Positions 24,531 through 33,558 of a stretch of 58,115 nt of DNA are shown piece by piece. Both the position numbers and the translations under genes were made by a program. Source of the stretch: CAZAPG01 sp964486935. GTDB taxonomy: Bacteria; Chloroflexota; Anaerolineae; 4572-78; J111. Below the pieces are notes generated by a model. The model worked only from the letters and a program-made list of their open reading frames with translations. It was not told the DNA's origin and made no database searches. The first letter of the stretch is position 1; each line of letters opens with the position of its first letter. The DNA lies in assembly GCA_964486935.1 (NCBI GenBank), contig CAZAPG010000051.1, positions 1-58,115 of the forward strand, given 5' to 3'.

Positions 24531-26339
24531 GCGGCTTGGGTTTTTTTCAAAGGCCCGGTCAAGCTCCCGTAGTAATTCATCGGTTTGGGCTACTAATTGC
24601 CAGCCGGCGTCTTCTGTTTTGGGGCCGTAGCGCCCTATCTCGCTTTGTATCAGGCAATCTTTTACGTTGTTGACCAGCGCGGCGGCCAGGCCCTGTTCTC
24701 GCAGTCGCTTCTCCAAATCAGAATGGGTTAATCCTTTAGCCGCAACGCCCAACTGCTGGCTCAAATAGATTTGAATGGCCAGTTGAACTGCCCGGTAATT
24801 ATCCTGATTGTGGGCCAGGGTTTGCGCCAGGGCGGAGTGCATTTTTTGGCGCGGTTGCTGCAACGCCTGCGCTTTGGCTGCAACCTGCTGCTGGCGCTTT
24901 TGCCACGCCCAAAACCCAACCGCCCCACCTACCACGGCCAGCGGAACAACCCCACACAGAACCCAAAGCGCCACGACGCTTACCGGTAAAATTACCTGCC
25001 AGACCGACGCAAGTAAATCCGGCGAAATCCGAATCACTGCCCCGCTCTGGCCCTGTTCCGGCAGGTCGAATTGATTGAATATAGCCGGCGTGGCCGCCGG
25101 CTGGGCCGGGTCGGGGGTGGGGGCAGGGATGATTCTGCCGGAAATCGAACGGCTGCTGATAGTCCGATATTCGCCCGCTGCGGGGTCAAAATAAACCAGT
25201 TTGGTGGGCGGGATGACAAAATCACCGACGCGGTCAGATAAAATTACCCGCTCAAACACCCTCGTGCCGGTAACTTGCCCATCTTTCATAACCGTGGTGA
25301 CGTTGCTGGCTGAGTCATAACTGCGCCAGTTGTTTAGCGCAGGCCAGATGGGTTCTGGCAGCGTATGAACATTACCACTACCGCTCACCGCCACCGAAAG
25401 CGTAGCCGGTTGATTTACTACCGCTACCTGCGGACTAAATTGGGCTTCAATTTGATATTGCCCCACCGCTCCCTTAAAACCGGGCGGCGCGGAGTTGGGC
25501 AGGGGTTTTACCTGCAAGGCGGTTGGGCCGGTGTACAATTCCAGAGGTTTTTCAAAAAAGTTACCGGGAATCATCAACCGGGCCGAACCGATGGTGACGT
25601 TGCCCACTGTTTTTGGAAACAGGGCCATGCGAACTTCGCTGATTAGATAGGTGCGCCCTTCAATATCCAGGTTGTACTCTTGCACGGGCAGCCCTACCGT
25701 ATCGAATCCGTTGAACAGGGGCATTTCGTATTGGGGGCGTTGATATAACTTGAGCGCCTGATAAAAACGAAAGGTGTAGATAACCTGCTGGCCTATATAG
25801 GGGGTTGAGGTATCTACAGTGGCCTCGGCAAAAAAGTCGTGCTCTTCCAAACCGGCGGGGGGAGTGATGCGGCTGGGCGGCACAGCGTTACCCGGCGAGG
25901 GAGCCGGCGCTGTACCCTGGCTAACTCTGATAGTAATAGGAGCCGCTTTGTAGATTTGGTCATCAATTTTTACTGTAACCGGCGGAATGGTGAGTTGACC
26001 GGTGCGGCGCGGTTGCAGTTGGTAGGTGTAAACTACCTCGGTTTGAATATTGCCATTAACCATACTGACGCTGGTGGCAATATCAAATTCAATTACGGCC
26101 AGCCCTTCCAGCGGCGGCAAAATGGGGCGGGGCTGCTGTGGCGACTCGTCCACAACGGTAACGGTTAAAATAACCAGGTCATCGGTGGTGTATTGGGTGC
26201 GATTGACGGCGGCGGTAATGGGCGACTCTTGCCCGCGCGCGATTGGGGGGAGTAGTAGCAGAAATAGCAGAACAAAGAAGAGCGGCGTCTGTTGGAGGCA
26301 ACCAAACAACTTTTGATGATTATCTCGACTCTTTCTCAA
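24525..26339 (-). CDS. BatD-like membrane protein
   Basis: The protein has 604 residues and starts at a TTG (26339); there is no other Met before the signal. A hydrophobic signal (PLFFVLLFLLLLPPIARGQ) precedes several Ig-like beta domains of the BatD (oxygen tolerance) type: TVTVVDESPQQPRPILPPLEG, YTYQLQPRRTGQLTIPPVTV, IYTFRFYQALKLYQRPQYEM. A C-terminal transmembrane helix (VILPVSVVALWVLCGVVPLA) and a cytoplasmic tail follow. BatD is usually encoded with BatA/B and a MoxR ATPase; none is present here, so this copy is an orphan. Its role is probably in envelope protein assembly or stress. Confidence 0.78.
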   Translation of the reverse strand: MRKSRDNHQKLFGCLQQTPLFFVLLFLLLLPPIARGQESPITAAVNRTQYTTDDLVILTVTVVDESPQQPRPILPPLEGLAVIEFDIATSVSMVNGNIQTEVVYTYQLQPRRTGQLTIPPVTVKIDDQIYKAAPITIRVSQGTAPAPSPGNAVPPSRITPPAGLEEHDFFAEATVDTSTPYIGQQVIYTFRFYQALKLYQRPQYEMPLFNGFDTVGLPVQEYNLDIEGRTYLISEVRMALFPKTVGNVTIGSARLMIPGNFFEKPLELYTGPTALQVKPLPNSAPPGFKGAVGQYQIEAQFSPQVAVVNQPATLSVAVSGSGNVHTLPEPIWPALNNWRSYDSASNVTTVMKDGQVTGTRVFERVILSDRVGDFVIPPTKLVYFDPAAGEYRTISSRSISGRIIPAPTPDPAQPAATPAIFNQFDLPEQGQSGAVIRISPDLLASVWQVILPVSVVALWVLCGVVPLAVVGGAVGFWAWQKRQQQVAAKAQALQQPRQKMHSALAQTLAHNQDNYRAVQLAIQIYLSQQLGVAAKGLTHSDLEKRLREQGLAAALVNNVKDCLIQSEIGRYGPKTEDAGWQLVAQTDELLRELDRAFEKNPSRS

Positions 26340-26428
26340 ACCAGTCCCCCTCGACTCTCTGCGCTATTGCTTCACCAGGGAGATATTGTACCTACAGGGA
26401 TGTTTTTTTTCAAGGAAGCAATAGGGGA

Positions 26429-28456
26429 CTATTCAACCCCAACCCGGTGAATAGACCACCACCAGCGGTCGGCGCTGCCGGTTTGCTCAATGCGGATGAA
26501 GCGGGCGCGTTGGGGGGTAAAGGTGACATCCAGGGGCGCGGAATTGTTGCCGTTGCGGGCAACTTCTATCCAGTTGCGCTGGTCTTCGGAAAGGCGCACA
26601 ATATAGCCTCGGGGGTAGTCAAAGGGGGATTTTTGATTATCCAGCGTCAACCGTTTGATAATGCGGGTTGTGTTCAGGTCAATTTCAAACCATTGGCCGG
26701 GCCGCTGTAAAGTGCGGGTGCTCCAGCGAGTGTCGGGGTTATTATCCAGGGCTTGCAGCACATTATCGGCGCCCACCAGTACGTTGTTGTGGCTGGCCCG
26801 GCCCGATACCCGAATTTGAGAAGATAGCTGGATGGTATGAATAGACCACCACCAGCGGTCGGAAAAGCCGGTTTGCTCTACCCGGAAAAAGCGCACCGGG
26901 CGCGGGGTAAACACAACATTTACCTGTTGGCCATTTTGAGGCTTTTGGTCAACCGTTTCCCAATTATTGCCATCTCTGGAAATTTTCATCACGTAGCCGC
27001 GCGGATAATCCATCGGCGAGTTGGCGTTGGTCAACTGAATTTGCGAGATGGTTTGCTCTTGCCCCAAATCTACCTGAAACCACATGCCGGGCCGCTGCGG
27101 ATGCGTCGTGCTCCAGCGGGTAAAGGGGTTGCCATCGAGCGCCTGTTGCAGGTTATCAAACCCCTGCTGCACATTATTGTGGCTGGCGCTGGCCCGAATC
27201 TGACCGCCGGGCGGCGGGGGGGGCGGGTCAATCCGCTCTGGTATCACCTCTACCGGAATATCCAGCGTGGGTACGTTTTTCCAGGCGAACCAGGTTACAA
27301 ACTCCTCAACCATATCCCATTTGAGCAAATATTTGCCGGGCGTGCGGGGCGCGTCTAAATGGATATGTACCGTAAAGGTTTGGCCCGGCAACACATCAAA
27401 CGGCAGCCGCGAGCGATGTTGGTTCCACAATTCGGGCGAAAGGGGCGAGCCGTCGGCGTTATGCCAGTGGTAACTCAACCGCACCATGTTGGTCCCGGCT
27501 TCGGGCCAAACCCGGCGGCTGGTATTTTTGATGACCATCTCCACTGTTGCCTGGCTGTTGGCAATCATTTTGGCCGGCGTGCTGTGTTTAACGTACTCCA
27601 CCGCGTAGGCCGGGCGATTATCAGCCGCCCCCAGAGGGCGGGGAATCTGGCCCACTTGCCAGGCGACCGGGTACAACTCCTGGGAACCCGGGTTCCACCA
27701 TTGCAGGGGCTGAAACTGCAGGTCGGGCGAAGAAATTATAAAGGCCGAGGCCGAGGCCACATATTCGTGCTTGGCAACTTCTTGATAAAATTTAACATAA
27801 TTTTGGGCGCGCAACCAGCCGGGTGTTTGCGGGCCGCCGTTAAACTCGGTAATGTGGATGGTTTTGTTGGGAAAACGTTGATGGTACAGGGTAAAGCGCA
27901 GCCCAAAGCCGGGGTGCAGCACGCCGTGCTCGTCAAACCAGTAAGAGTGGACTGCCAGCCAATCGGCGGCTTCTACAGCCGGGCGACACTTTTCCAGCCA
28001 GTCAAAATCCAGGTGAGGGTCATCGGGCAGCATGGTTGGCGAAAGGGCCGGAAAGCCAAATTTGGCCCATGGATGGCGCACTTTTAACAGTGGGAGCGTT
28101 TCCAGAAACCACCGGTTAAAGGCTTCGGCCTGGTCTGGGGTAGGTCCCCAGCCTTCGTGGGCGTGGTTTGGCTCGTTGAGTACTTCAAACAGGTTGGTGT
28201 AAGGCCGAAACGACTCGATGGCGTTGGCATGTTTTTGCGCAAATTCTGCCGGCGCGCCCGGCTTTTGCCCCTGCTCGTACAGCCGCACGATAAATTGAAT
28301 AGAGGGATTTTCTGCCCGCAGCCGCTGGAGCACGTTTAGCCGGGTGTACTCCATCAGTTTGACCATTTCAATTTTGGCCTGCCGGATAACGTGGTAATCG
28401 GTTTCGGTAAATTGCCCCTGCCAAAAATCGTTGCGTCCGTGGATACCAACCAACAT
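26429..28456 (-). CDS. Clan GH-A glycoside hydrolase with two discoidin (F5/8 type C, CBM32-like) domains
   Basis: The protein has 675 residues, with GAGG ahead of the ATG. The N-terminal TIM-barrel region has the acid/base motif FEVLNEPNH (E95) and the nucleophile strand IHITEFNGG (E204), about 110 residues apart as in clan GH-A. A beta-sandwich of roughly residues 290-410 follows, then a poly-Pro hinge. Two tandem discoidin domains follow, each with ASHNNV, ALD.NP.TRWST and the ending RWWWSIH. These usually bind sugars. No signal peptide is visible from this start, which is odd for such architecture; it may be exported another way or act inside. The exact GH family cannot be assigned by eye. 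Confidence 0.75.
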   Translation of the reverse strand: MLVGIHGRNDFWQGQFTETDYHVIRQAKIEMVKLMEYTRLNVLQRLRAENPSIQFIVRLYEQGQKPGAPAEFAQKHANAIESFRPYTNLFEVLNEPNHAHEGWGPTPDQAEAFNRWFLETLPLLKVRHPWAKFGFPALSPTMLPDDPHLDFDWLEKCRPAVEAADWLAVHSYWFDEHGVLHPGFGLRFTLYHQRFPNKTIHITEFNGGPQTPGWLRAQNYVKFYQEVAKHEYVASASAFIISSPDLQFQPLQWWNPGSQELYPVAWQVGQIPRPLGAADNRPAYAVEYVKHSTPAKMIANSQATVEMVIKNTSRRVWPEAGTNMVRLSYHWHNADGSPLSPELWNQHRSRLPFDVLPGQTFTVHIHLDAPRTPGKYLLKWDMVEEFVTWFAWKNVPTLDIPVEVIPERIDPPPPPPGGQIRASASHNNVQQGFDNLQQALDGNPFTRWSTTHPQRPGMWFQVDLGQEQTISQIQLTNANSPMDYPRGYVMKISRDGNNWETVDQKPQNGQQVNVVFTPRPVRFFRVEQTGFSDRWWWSIHTIQLSSQIRVSGRASHNNVLVGADNVLQALDNNPDTRWSTRTLQRPGQWFEIDLNTTRIIKRLTLDNQKSPFDYPRGYIVRLSEDQRNWIEVARNGNNSAPLDVTFTPQRARFIRIEQTGSADRWWWSIHRVGVE

Positions 28457-28599
28457 GGTGCGCCTCTTGAACTTTAATAATGTTATGTCATGTTATTTTA
28501 CAATAAGTTTAACCTCTCGACAAGGCAGTAAGCGTGTTGCCTCACCCAAAAGACGTGATATACTGGTTGCTTTATCTTAAAAATCAGGAGAGCAACCCC

Positions 28600-29778
28600 A
28601 TGAAAGATTCTACCAAACTTCTGCACCAGGGCGACGACCCCGCCCGGCAGCAAGGCGCTGTGAACCCTCCTATCTACCGGGCCTCGTTATTTGGCTACCA
28701 TACCTGCCATGAATTTTTAGAGGCTTCTCAAGATATGAACCACCGGCCCTATTACAGCCGCAACTATAACCCCACCGTCAGGGCCTTGGAAGATAAACTG
28801 GCCTGTTTGGAACAGGCCCAAACCGCCATTGCTTTCTCATCGGGTATGGGCGCCATTACCGCCCCGTTGATAGCCCTGCTTGGCCAGGGCGACCACCTGC
28901 TTGTGGCCGATTCGGTTTACGGCCCGACCCGAAAATTTTGTAACGACGTGCTAACCCGAATGGGAATCGAAGTGGAATATTTCTCGGCGGCAGAATCAGC
29001 CAACCTGCGCCGTTACCTGCGTAACCAAACCCGGGTTATCTACCTGGAATCGCCGGGCAGCCTCACGTTCGATATTCAGGATATAGCTGCTGTGGCCCAA
29101 CTGGCTCGCTCTCGGGGCGTCTATACCATCATTGATAATTCCTGGGCTACGCCTTTGTATCAAAAACCTGTTATCCTGGGTATTGATATTGTAGTTCATA
29201 CGGGGACCAAATATATCGGCGGCCACTCAGATTTGATGCTGGGGTTGCTGGCCTGCTCGCAAGAGCTGTTTGATAAAATCAAGCCGGTGGCTGCCTTGCT
29301 GGGGGCCAACCTGTCGCCCGATGACGCTTATCTGGCCTTACGCAGCTTGCGAACGCTGCCTTTACGCATGGCCCGGCATCAGGAGTCGGCCTTAAAAGTT
29401 GCCCGCTGGCTGCAAACCCGGCCCGAAGTGCGGGCGGTGCTGCATCCCGGCCTGCCAAATTTTGCCGGGTATGAACTGGCCCAAAAACAAATGAGCGGCT
29501 ACAGCGGCCTGTTCAGCTTTCGGTTGCAGCCGGGCGCAGAAAAAGCGCGCCACGCCTTTGTTGACGCGCTGGAACTGTATTTGATTGGGGTCAGTTGGGG
29601 CGGCTACGAGAGCCTGATTCTGCCGCTGAGTACCGCCTTTCAAAGTGAACCGGCCTGGCGCGCTCGCCGGGGCCTGGATGACGACACCTTCCGCATCTCC
29701 ATTGGCCTGGAAGACGCCGATGACCTCATTGCCGATTTGGAAAAGGGGCTGGCCGCCTGGCGCGCTGCAATGGATTGA
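28600..29778 (+). CDS. metC: Cystathionine beta-lyase (MetC-type, PLP-dependent)
   Basis: The protein has 392 residues. The ATG at 28600 follows AGGAG at 28586-28590 and gives the family N-terminus KLLHQGDDP; an upstream in-frame start at 28534 lacks support. Motifs are YYSRNYNPTVRALE, the PLP-stacking FSSGMGAI, VIDNSW-type IIDNSWATPLYQKP, the Schiff-base lysine K204 in HTGTKYIGGHSDLML, and SWGGYESLI. The last motif and the length match the proteobacterial MetC group of the Cys/Met metabolism enzymes. It cleaves cystathionine to homocysteine, pyruvate and ammonia in methionine synthesis. It stands alone; related lyases with other thioether substrates cannot be excluded. Confidence 0.85.
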   Translation: MKDSTKLLHQGDDPARQQGAVNPPIYRASLFGYHTCHEFLEASQDMNHRPYYSRNYNPTVRALEDKLACLEQAQTAIAFSSGMGAITAPLIALLGQGDHLLVADSVYGPTRKFCNDVLTRMGIEVEYFSAAESANLRRYLRNQTRVIYLESPGSLTFDIQDIAAVAQLARSRGVYTIIDNSWATPLYQKPVILGIDIVVHTGTKYIGGHSDLMLGLLACSQELFDKIKPVAALLGANLSPDDAYLALRSLRTLPLRMARHQESALKVARWLQTRPEVRAVLHPGLPNFAGYELAQKQMSGYSGLFSFRLQPGAEKARHAFVDALELYLIGVSWGGYESLILPLSTAFQSEPAWRARRGLDDDTFRISIGLEDADDLIADLEKGLAAWRAAMD

Positions 29779-29780
29779 CC

Positions 29781-30851
29781 TCAATCAAACTTGTGGAATG
29801 TTACCCGCCATGAGTAATGGCCCCGGCAAACCTGATTATTCTGCTGCGCCTCTCGACATTTTTCCACGCGGCCTTCGCAGTAGCCGCTTGCCGCCAGCAC
29901 GTCGGCCGGAATGAGTTCATCGTGCGAGGTAAAGTTGAAACTTTCCTCGCTGGTGTAGGGCGTGCCGTCGATGTGCCGTTTGGCCACCAGGGTCATGCTA
30001 TTGTTCCACAGGGTAATTTCGGTGCGGCCCGGCCCGTGGCTGCCAGAGGCAACTTCAACGTTATTGAAGGTATCGCCGATAACAATCCCATCAAGCGGTT
30101 TGCCCGGCGGTAGCCCTTGCAGCACGGTAATGTAGATACTGTGGTTGCCCACGCAGCCGCCATTTTCCCAAATTGGCACCATAGCCTGGTAGGTAACGCA
30201 AAAATCTTTGTCGCACCGAAGCTCCTCGGCCAGTTCTTGAGGCGTTGTTGCCTCGTCGCTGGCGGCCGCTTCGGTTGACTCCTCACTTGGGCCTGTTTGC
30301 TCGGCGGCATCCGCAACCTGGGCGGCGGGAGTGGGCGTGGCCGGCGGCGGGGGGGCCTGGACAATCGGTATGGCTTCGCTGCTGCCGGACACAGCGACCA
30401 ATTCACCAAAAACCCAGCCTGTTTTGGCTGTCGTTTCGACGGTTGATAACATGACCTGCCACCAGCTATTATCCTCATTGCGGCCGGTGACAGGCGCTTC
30501 CTGCCCCGGCTCAAATCTGGCAATGATTGGGTAATTGACACCCGGCCCGCTGCGCACGTTGACCGGCGCAGTCAGCGTTGGGTCAATTTGCGCGACCGGC
30601 TCCGGCGTGGCGGTTGGCGGCGGCGTAGGGGTTGCGGTTGGCACAAGGGTGTTGGTTGCTGTCGGCTCTGGTGTGAAAGTTGGCGTAAAGGTGGGCGCCG
30701 GTGTTGGCATCTCGGTAGCCAACCCAGTCAAAACAGTAACGATTTCCGGTGTTTCTGTTGGATTCTCAGCCACAGTGGCGATTGTGTTGGTGCAGGCCGT
30801 TAAACTCACAATGATAATAAACATTTTTGCAACTATAATGTGTAATTTCAT
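29781..30851 (-). CDS. Lipoprotein with bacterial SH3 domain and TP-rich linkers
   Basis: The protein has 356 residues from ATG 30851, which has AGGAG just upstream. A lipoprotein signal ends in the lipobox LTAC. A Thr-Pro spacer leads to a bacterial SH3 domain (VNVRSGPGVNYPIIARFEPG ... WWQVML ... TGWVFGELV, about residues 95-155). A second low-complexity stretch follows, then a Cys-rich C-terminal domain (DKDFCVTYQAMV, GGCVGNHSIYITVLQGLPPG, six to eight Cys) that probably forms disulfides outside the cell. SH3b domains often bind peptidoglycan. Function unknown. It is convergent with metC, separated by 2 bases. Confidence 0.78.
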   Translation of the reverse strand: MKLHIIVAKMFIIIVSLTACTNTIATVAENPTETPEIVTVLTGLATEMPTPAPTFTPTFTPEPTATNTLVPTATPTPPPTATPEPVAQIDPTLTAPVNVRSGPGVNYPIIARFEPGQEAPVTGRNEDNSWWQVMLSTVETTAKTGWVFGELVAVSGSSEAIPIVQAPPPPATPTPAAQVADAAEQTGPSEESTEAAASDEATTPQELAEELRCDKDFCVTYQAMVPIWENGGCVGNHSIYITVLQGLPPGKPLDGIVIGDTFNNVEVASGSHGPGRTEITLWNNSMTLVAKRHIDGTPYTSEESFNFTSHDELIPADVLAASGYCEGRVEKCREAQQNNQVCRGHYSWRVTFHKFD

Positions 30852-30980
30852 AGCACTCCTTATAAAGGTTAAATACCCCATATATTGTTTATTATTGCAA
30901 AAAAAAGGGGATAGAAGTTGTTTGTTTAGCCATATCTAATTTTTTAGCCCACTTGATACTCTTTTGCCAGAGTCTGGGCG

Positions 30981-33551
30981 TCACTCCGGCTGGGGAGCGA
31001 TAATGTTAATTATATCAGATGTTACTTGCGCCTTAACCAGAATAACGGCGCTGTTGCTGAATTGCTGCCCTTTGTTGTCGCTGACCGGCAAACGTTCTCC
31101 GGTTTTAGCGTTGTACATCCCGGTCACCAGCCAATAGTCCCCGGCCGATAACTGGGCCGGGAGCGGCAGGTCAACCGAATGGGCAATCACCTCGTTTGGC
31201 TGCCAGCGCGAGGTAGGGTAATTGCCGTTTAACGGCTGGGTGTCGAAGCCGGTAACAAATTGGCCGTTGGAATCCAGCAGTTGAACAAAGATAGTGTAAT
31301 CTTTTTGAATACGTTGATTGGCCTGCCAGTAGAGCGTAGGGCTGATGACGCTTTGCCCCGGCCCAGGACTCCGCGATATTGTAGCGGGCAGGGTGTAACC
31401 AAGCAATTGAATCTGGTTGCCCAGCGTGGCCGGCTGTTGTACGCCAGGCCGGTCGAGGGAGTGGCTATCATCGCTTACGTAAAACAGGCCGATAGCAACC
31501 TGGTCTCCCGCCACATCTCCGGCGCTGTTGACCACCGGCAGCCGGTGGCCGGTGCGAGTGTTGAACAAGCCCAGGCGAATTAAATAAGGGCCGGGGGGAA
31601 TGTCGCCCGGTTGAATGGTGTAATCCGTGGGGCTTAGTTTGCCTTTGCGCCAGCGATGCGCGTCGCTCAGCATCAGCCCGTCCAGTTGCCCCACGCCTTC
31701 GCCCCGGCTGTTGATAACGTGGATGAAAATATCGTGGGTCAGGGGCTGGTCGGTTAAATTCTCCCAATACAGCGTTAAATGGATAGGTTGGTTGGGCGGC
31801 AGATGGCGAGGCGTTACCTGGTATCCGGCCAGGCGGATTTCATTGTTCCAGGCGTAATCAACCGGGTTGGGAATATCCCACGGCGTGGTGAGGGCGGCGG
31901 CCAGCGGCTCCAGGCCGGCTGTGAGCCGGGTTTGAACGGTGATAAAAACCGGCGCAGCCAGCTTGTAGGTTTGCCGCGGCTGCGCGTTCAGGCGGCTCAA
32001 TTTGTCCCGCGCCAGCGGCGGCGTGAGATAGGCCGCCTCTATGTTCGATTCTGTCCGTGTTAGCCACACGTAGCTGGCCGGCAACTCATCTTCGGCAACA
32101 ACCAGAATCGCCGGTCGCTGCGGGTCAAGCGGCGGCGGGGCGTCAACCTCGTTGAACTGGTTGTAAAAAACCATTTGGATAGTAGGGTGGGCGTACAGGT
32201 AAAACGGCAGCAAAATATCGTGGCTGTATGAGTCGCGCAGCAAATTTTGGGCAAGGGTCAGTTCCGGGCCGTTGTATCGCTCAAACAAAAACGGCTGCTG
32301 CGGCCAGCGAACTAAAAAGTTGTAGCTGTTGAGACTCCCACTCACCGTAAAAATTATGGCAAATGCCGCCAGTCCCGCCTGGATGGAACGGCGGCGATGC
32401 AACAATTTTGCGCTGGCCCACTCAACGAGGCTGAACAGACCCACCGCCGCCAGCGCGTAATAGATGGGCAACATGCCGGCCAGCCGCAAATTGCTGATGG
32501 CGTGATGCACCGGCAGCATGTCGGGCAGGCGCAGGTCGCTAAAATCAATATCGTTAAGGGGAGCGGGCAGCCACAATACCAGCAGCCCGGTTAGCAAAAA
32601 CAGATAGGCTGGCTGCCGCCAGCGCCGGATGGAAACGATTATCCCTGCCCAAAAGCCCAGCAGCGCCGGCCAGTCGAAATTAAGGCGAAGCTGGCCCTGC
32701 CACAACCCCACCGGGCCATCCAAATAAATTCTGAGGGCGGTGAGCAGATGCCCGGACCAGGTGATTTGGGGGTTGCTGGCAAATCTATCGGTAATGGACG
32801 ATTGCCGCACGTATTGCAGCACCAGCGGAGTATTGGCATATGTCCACCCCAGCGGCAAAAACACTACCACAGAGGCCACAGCCATTACCCCAACCCATCG
32901 CCACACAGGCCGCCGTTTCTGCCTCCGGTTAATCGTTGTCCAGATTAAGGCGAACAGCCCAACCTGCAAAGGCAGCAGCCCGGCCAGCCAGTAGGTATAC
33001 TGGCACAACCCCAGCGCCACCCCCGCTGCAATCATATATCCGGTTGACCGTTGCTGCCAGCCCCGCCAGAACCAGTAGGCCATCAGCACATACAGCAGCA
33101 ACAGCAGCGACGCCCTGAAGCCGCTGCGGCTGAGGGTAATGTGCCAGAATGAAAAGGCCAGCCCGGCGGCGGTAATCAACCCAAGATAGCCGCCGTGGGC
33201 TTGCGGTGCAAACATTGTTTTGACCCAGCGATAGGCAAGGGGAATGGTAACCAGACAAATAATGAGCGATAAAAACCGGATGGCAAAGGTGTTGACCCCC
33301 AACACCAGCAAAAACGGAATTGAGAGGTAATGAAATAGCGCGTGCCGGCCGGTGTTGCCGGGCAGAAAGACCAGTTGGGAACCCGTTTCCCACAACCACA
33401 GCGAGTCGACGACGTTGTAGGCTTCATCATAATTAAAAGCCGGGGGAATGTGAGGAAAGCGCCACAACCGAACCCAGGCTGCCGCCAGAATCAACCCAAC
33501 CATCAACCAGGCGCATATTTTGCGCGGCCGGGCGTGTAACAACATTGCCAT
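30981..33551 (-). CDS. GT39-like membrane glycosyltransferase with beta-rich C-terminal domains
   Basis: The protein has 856 residues from ATG 33551. An N-terminal helix is followed by FNYDEAYNVVDSLW, with the catalytic-type Asp42-Glu43 in the first outer loop as in PMT/ArnT enzymes. About eleven further membrane helices extend to residue ~450. The last ~350 residues are two copies of a beta-sandwich with LTLYWENLTDQPLTHDIFIHV and LYWQANQRIQKDYTIFVQLL, a fusion common in Chloroflexota. The enzyme should use polyprenyl-phosphate sugars to glycosylate something outside the membrane. It starts 7 bases after the stop of the nucleoside permease gene, so it may be read through from that operon without sharing its function. 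Confidence 0.8.
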   Translation of the reverse strand: MAMLLHARPRKICAWLMVGLILAAAWVRLWRFPHIPPAFNYDEAYNVVDSLWLWETGSQLVFLPGNTGRHALFHYLSIPFLLVLGVNTFAIRFLSLIICLVTIPLAYRWVKTMFAPQAHGGYLGLITAAGLAFSFWHITLSRSGFRASLLLLLYVLMAYWFWRGWQQRSTGYMIAAGVALGLCQYTYWLAGLLPLQVGLFALIWTTINRRQKRRPVWRWVGVMAVASVVVFLPLGWTYANTPLVLQYVRQSSITDRFASNPQITWSGHLLTALRIYLDGPVGLWQGQLRLNFDWPALLGFWAGIIVSIRRWRQPAYLFLLTGLLVLWLPAPLNDIDFSDLRLPDMLPVHHAISNLRLAGMLPIYYALAAVGLFSLVEWASAKLLHRRRSIQAGLAAFAIIFTVSGSLNSYNFLVRWPQQPFLFERYNGPELTLAQNLLRDSYSHDILLPFYLYAHPTIQMVFYNQFNEVDAPPPLDPQRPAILVVAEDELPASYVWLTRTESNIEAAYLTPPLARDKLSRLNAQPRQTYKLAAPVFITVQTRLTAGLEPLAAALTTPWDIPNPVDYAWNNEIRLAGYQVTPRHLPPNQPIHLTLYWENLTDQPLTHDIFIHVINSRGEGVGQLDGLMLSDAHRWRKGKLSPTDYTIQPGDIPPGPYLIRLGLFNTRTGHRLPVVNSAGDVAGDQVAIGLFYVSDDSHSLDRPGVQQPATLGNQIQLLGYTLPATISRSPGPGQSVISPTLYWQANQRIQKDYTIFVQLLDSNGQFVTGFDTQPLNGNYPTSRWQPNEVIAHSVDLPLPAQLSAGDYWLVTGMYNAKTGERLPVSDNKGQQFSNSAVILVKAQVTSDIINIIAPQPE

Positions 33552-33558
33552 CAAACTG

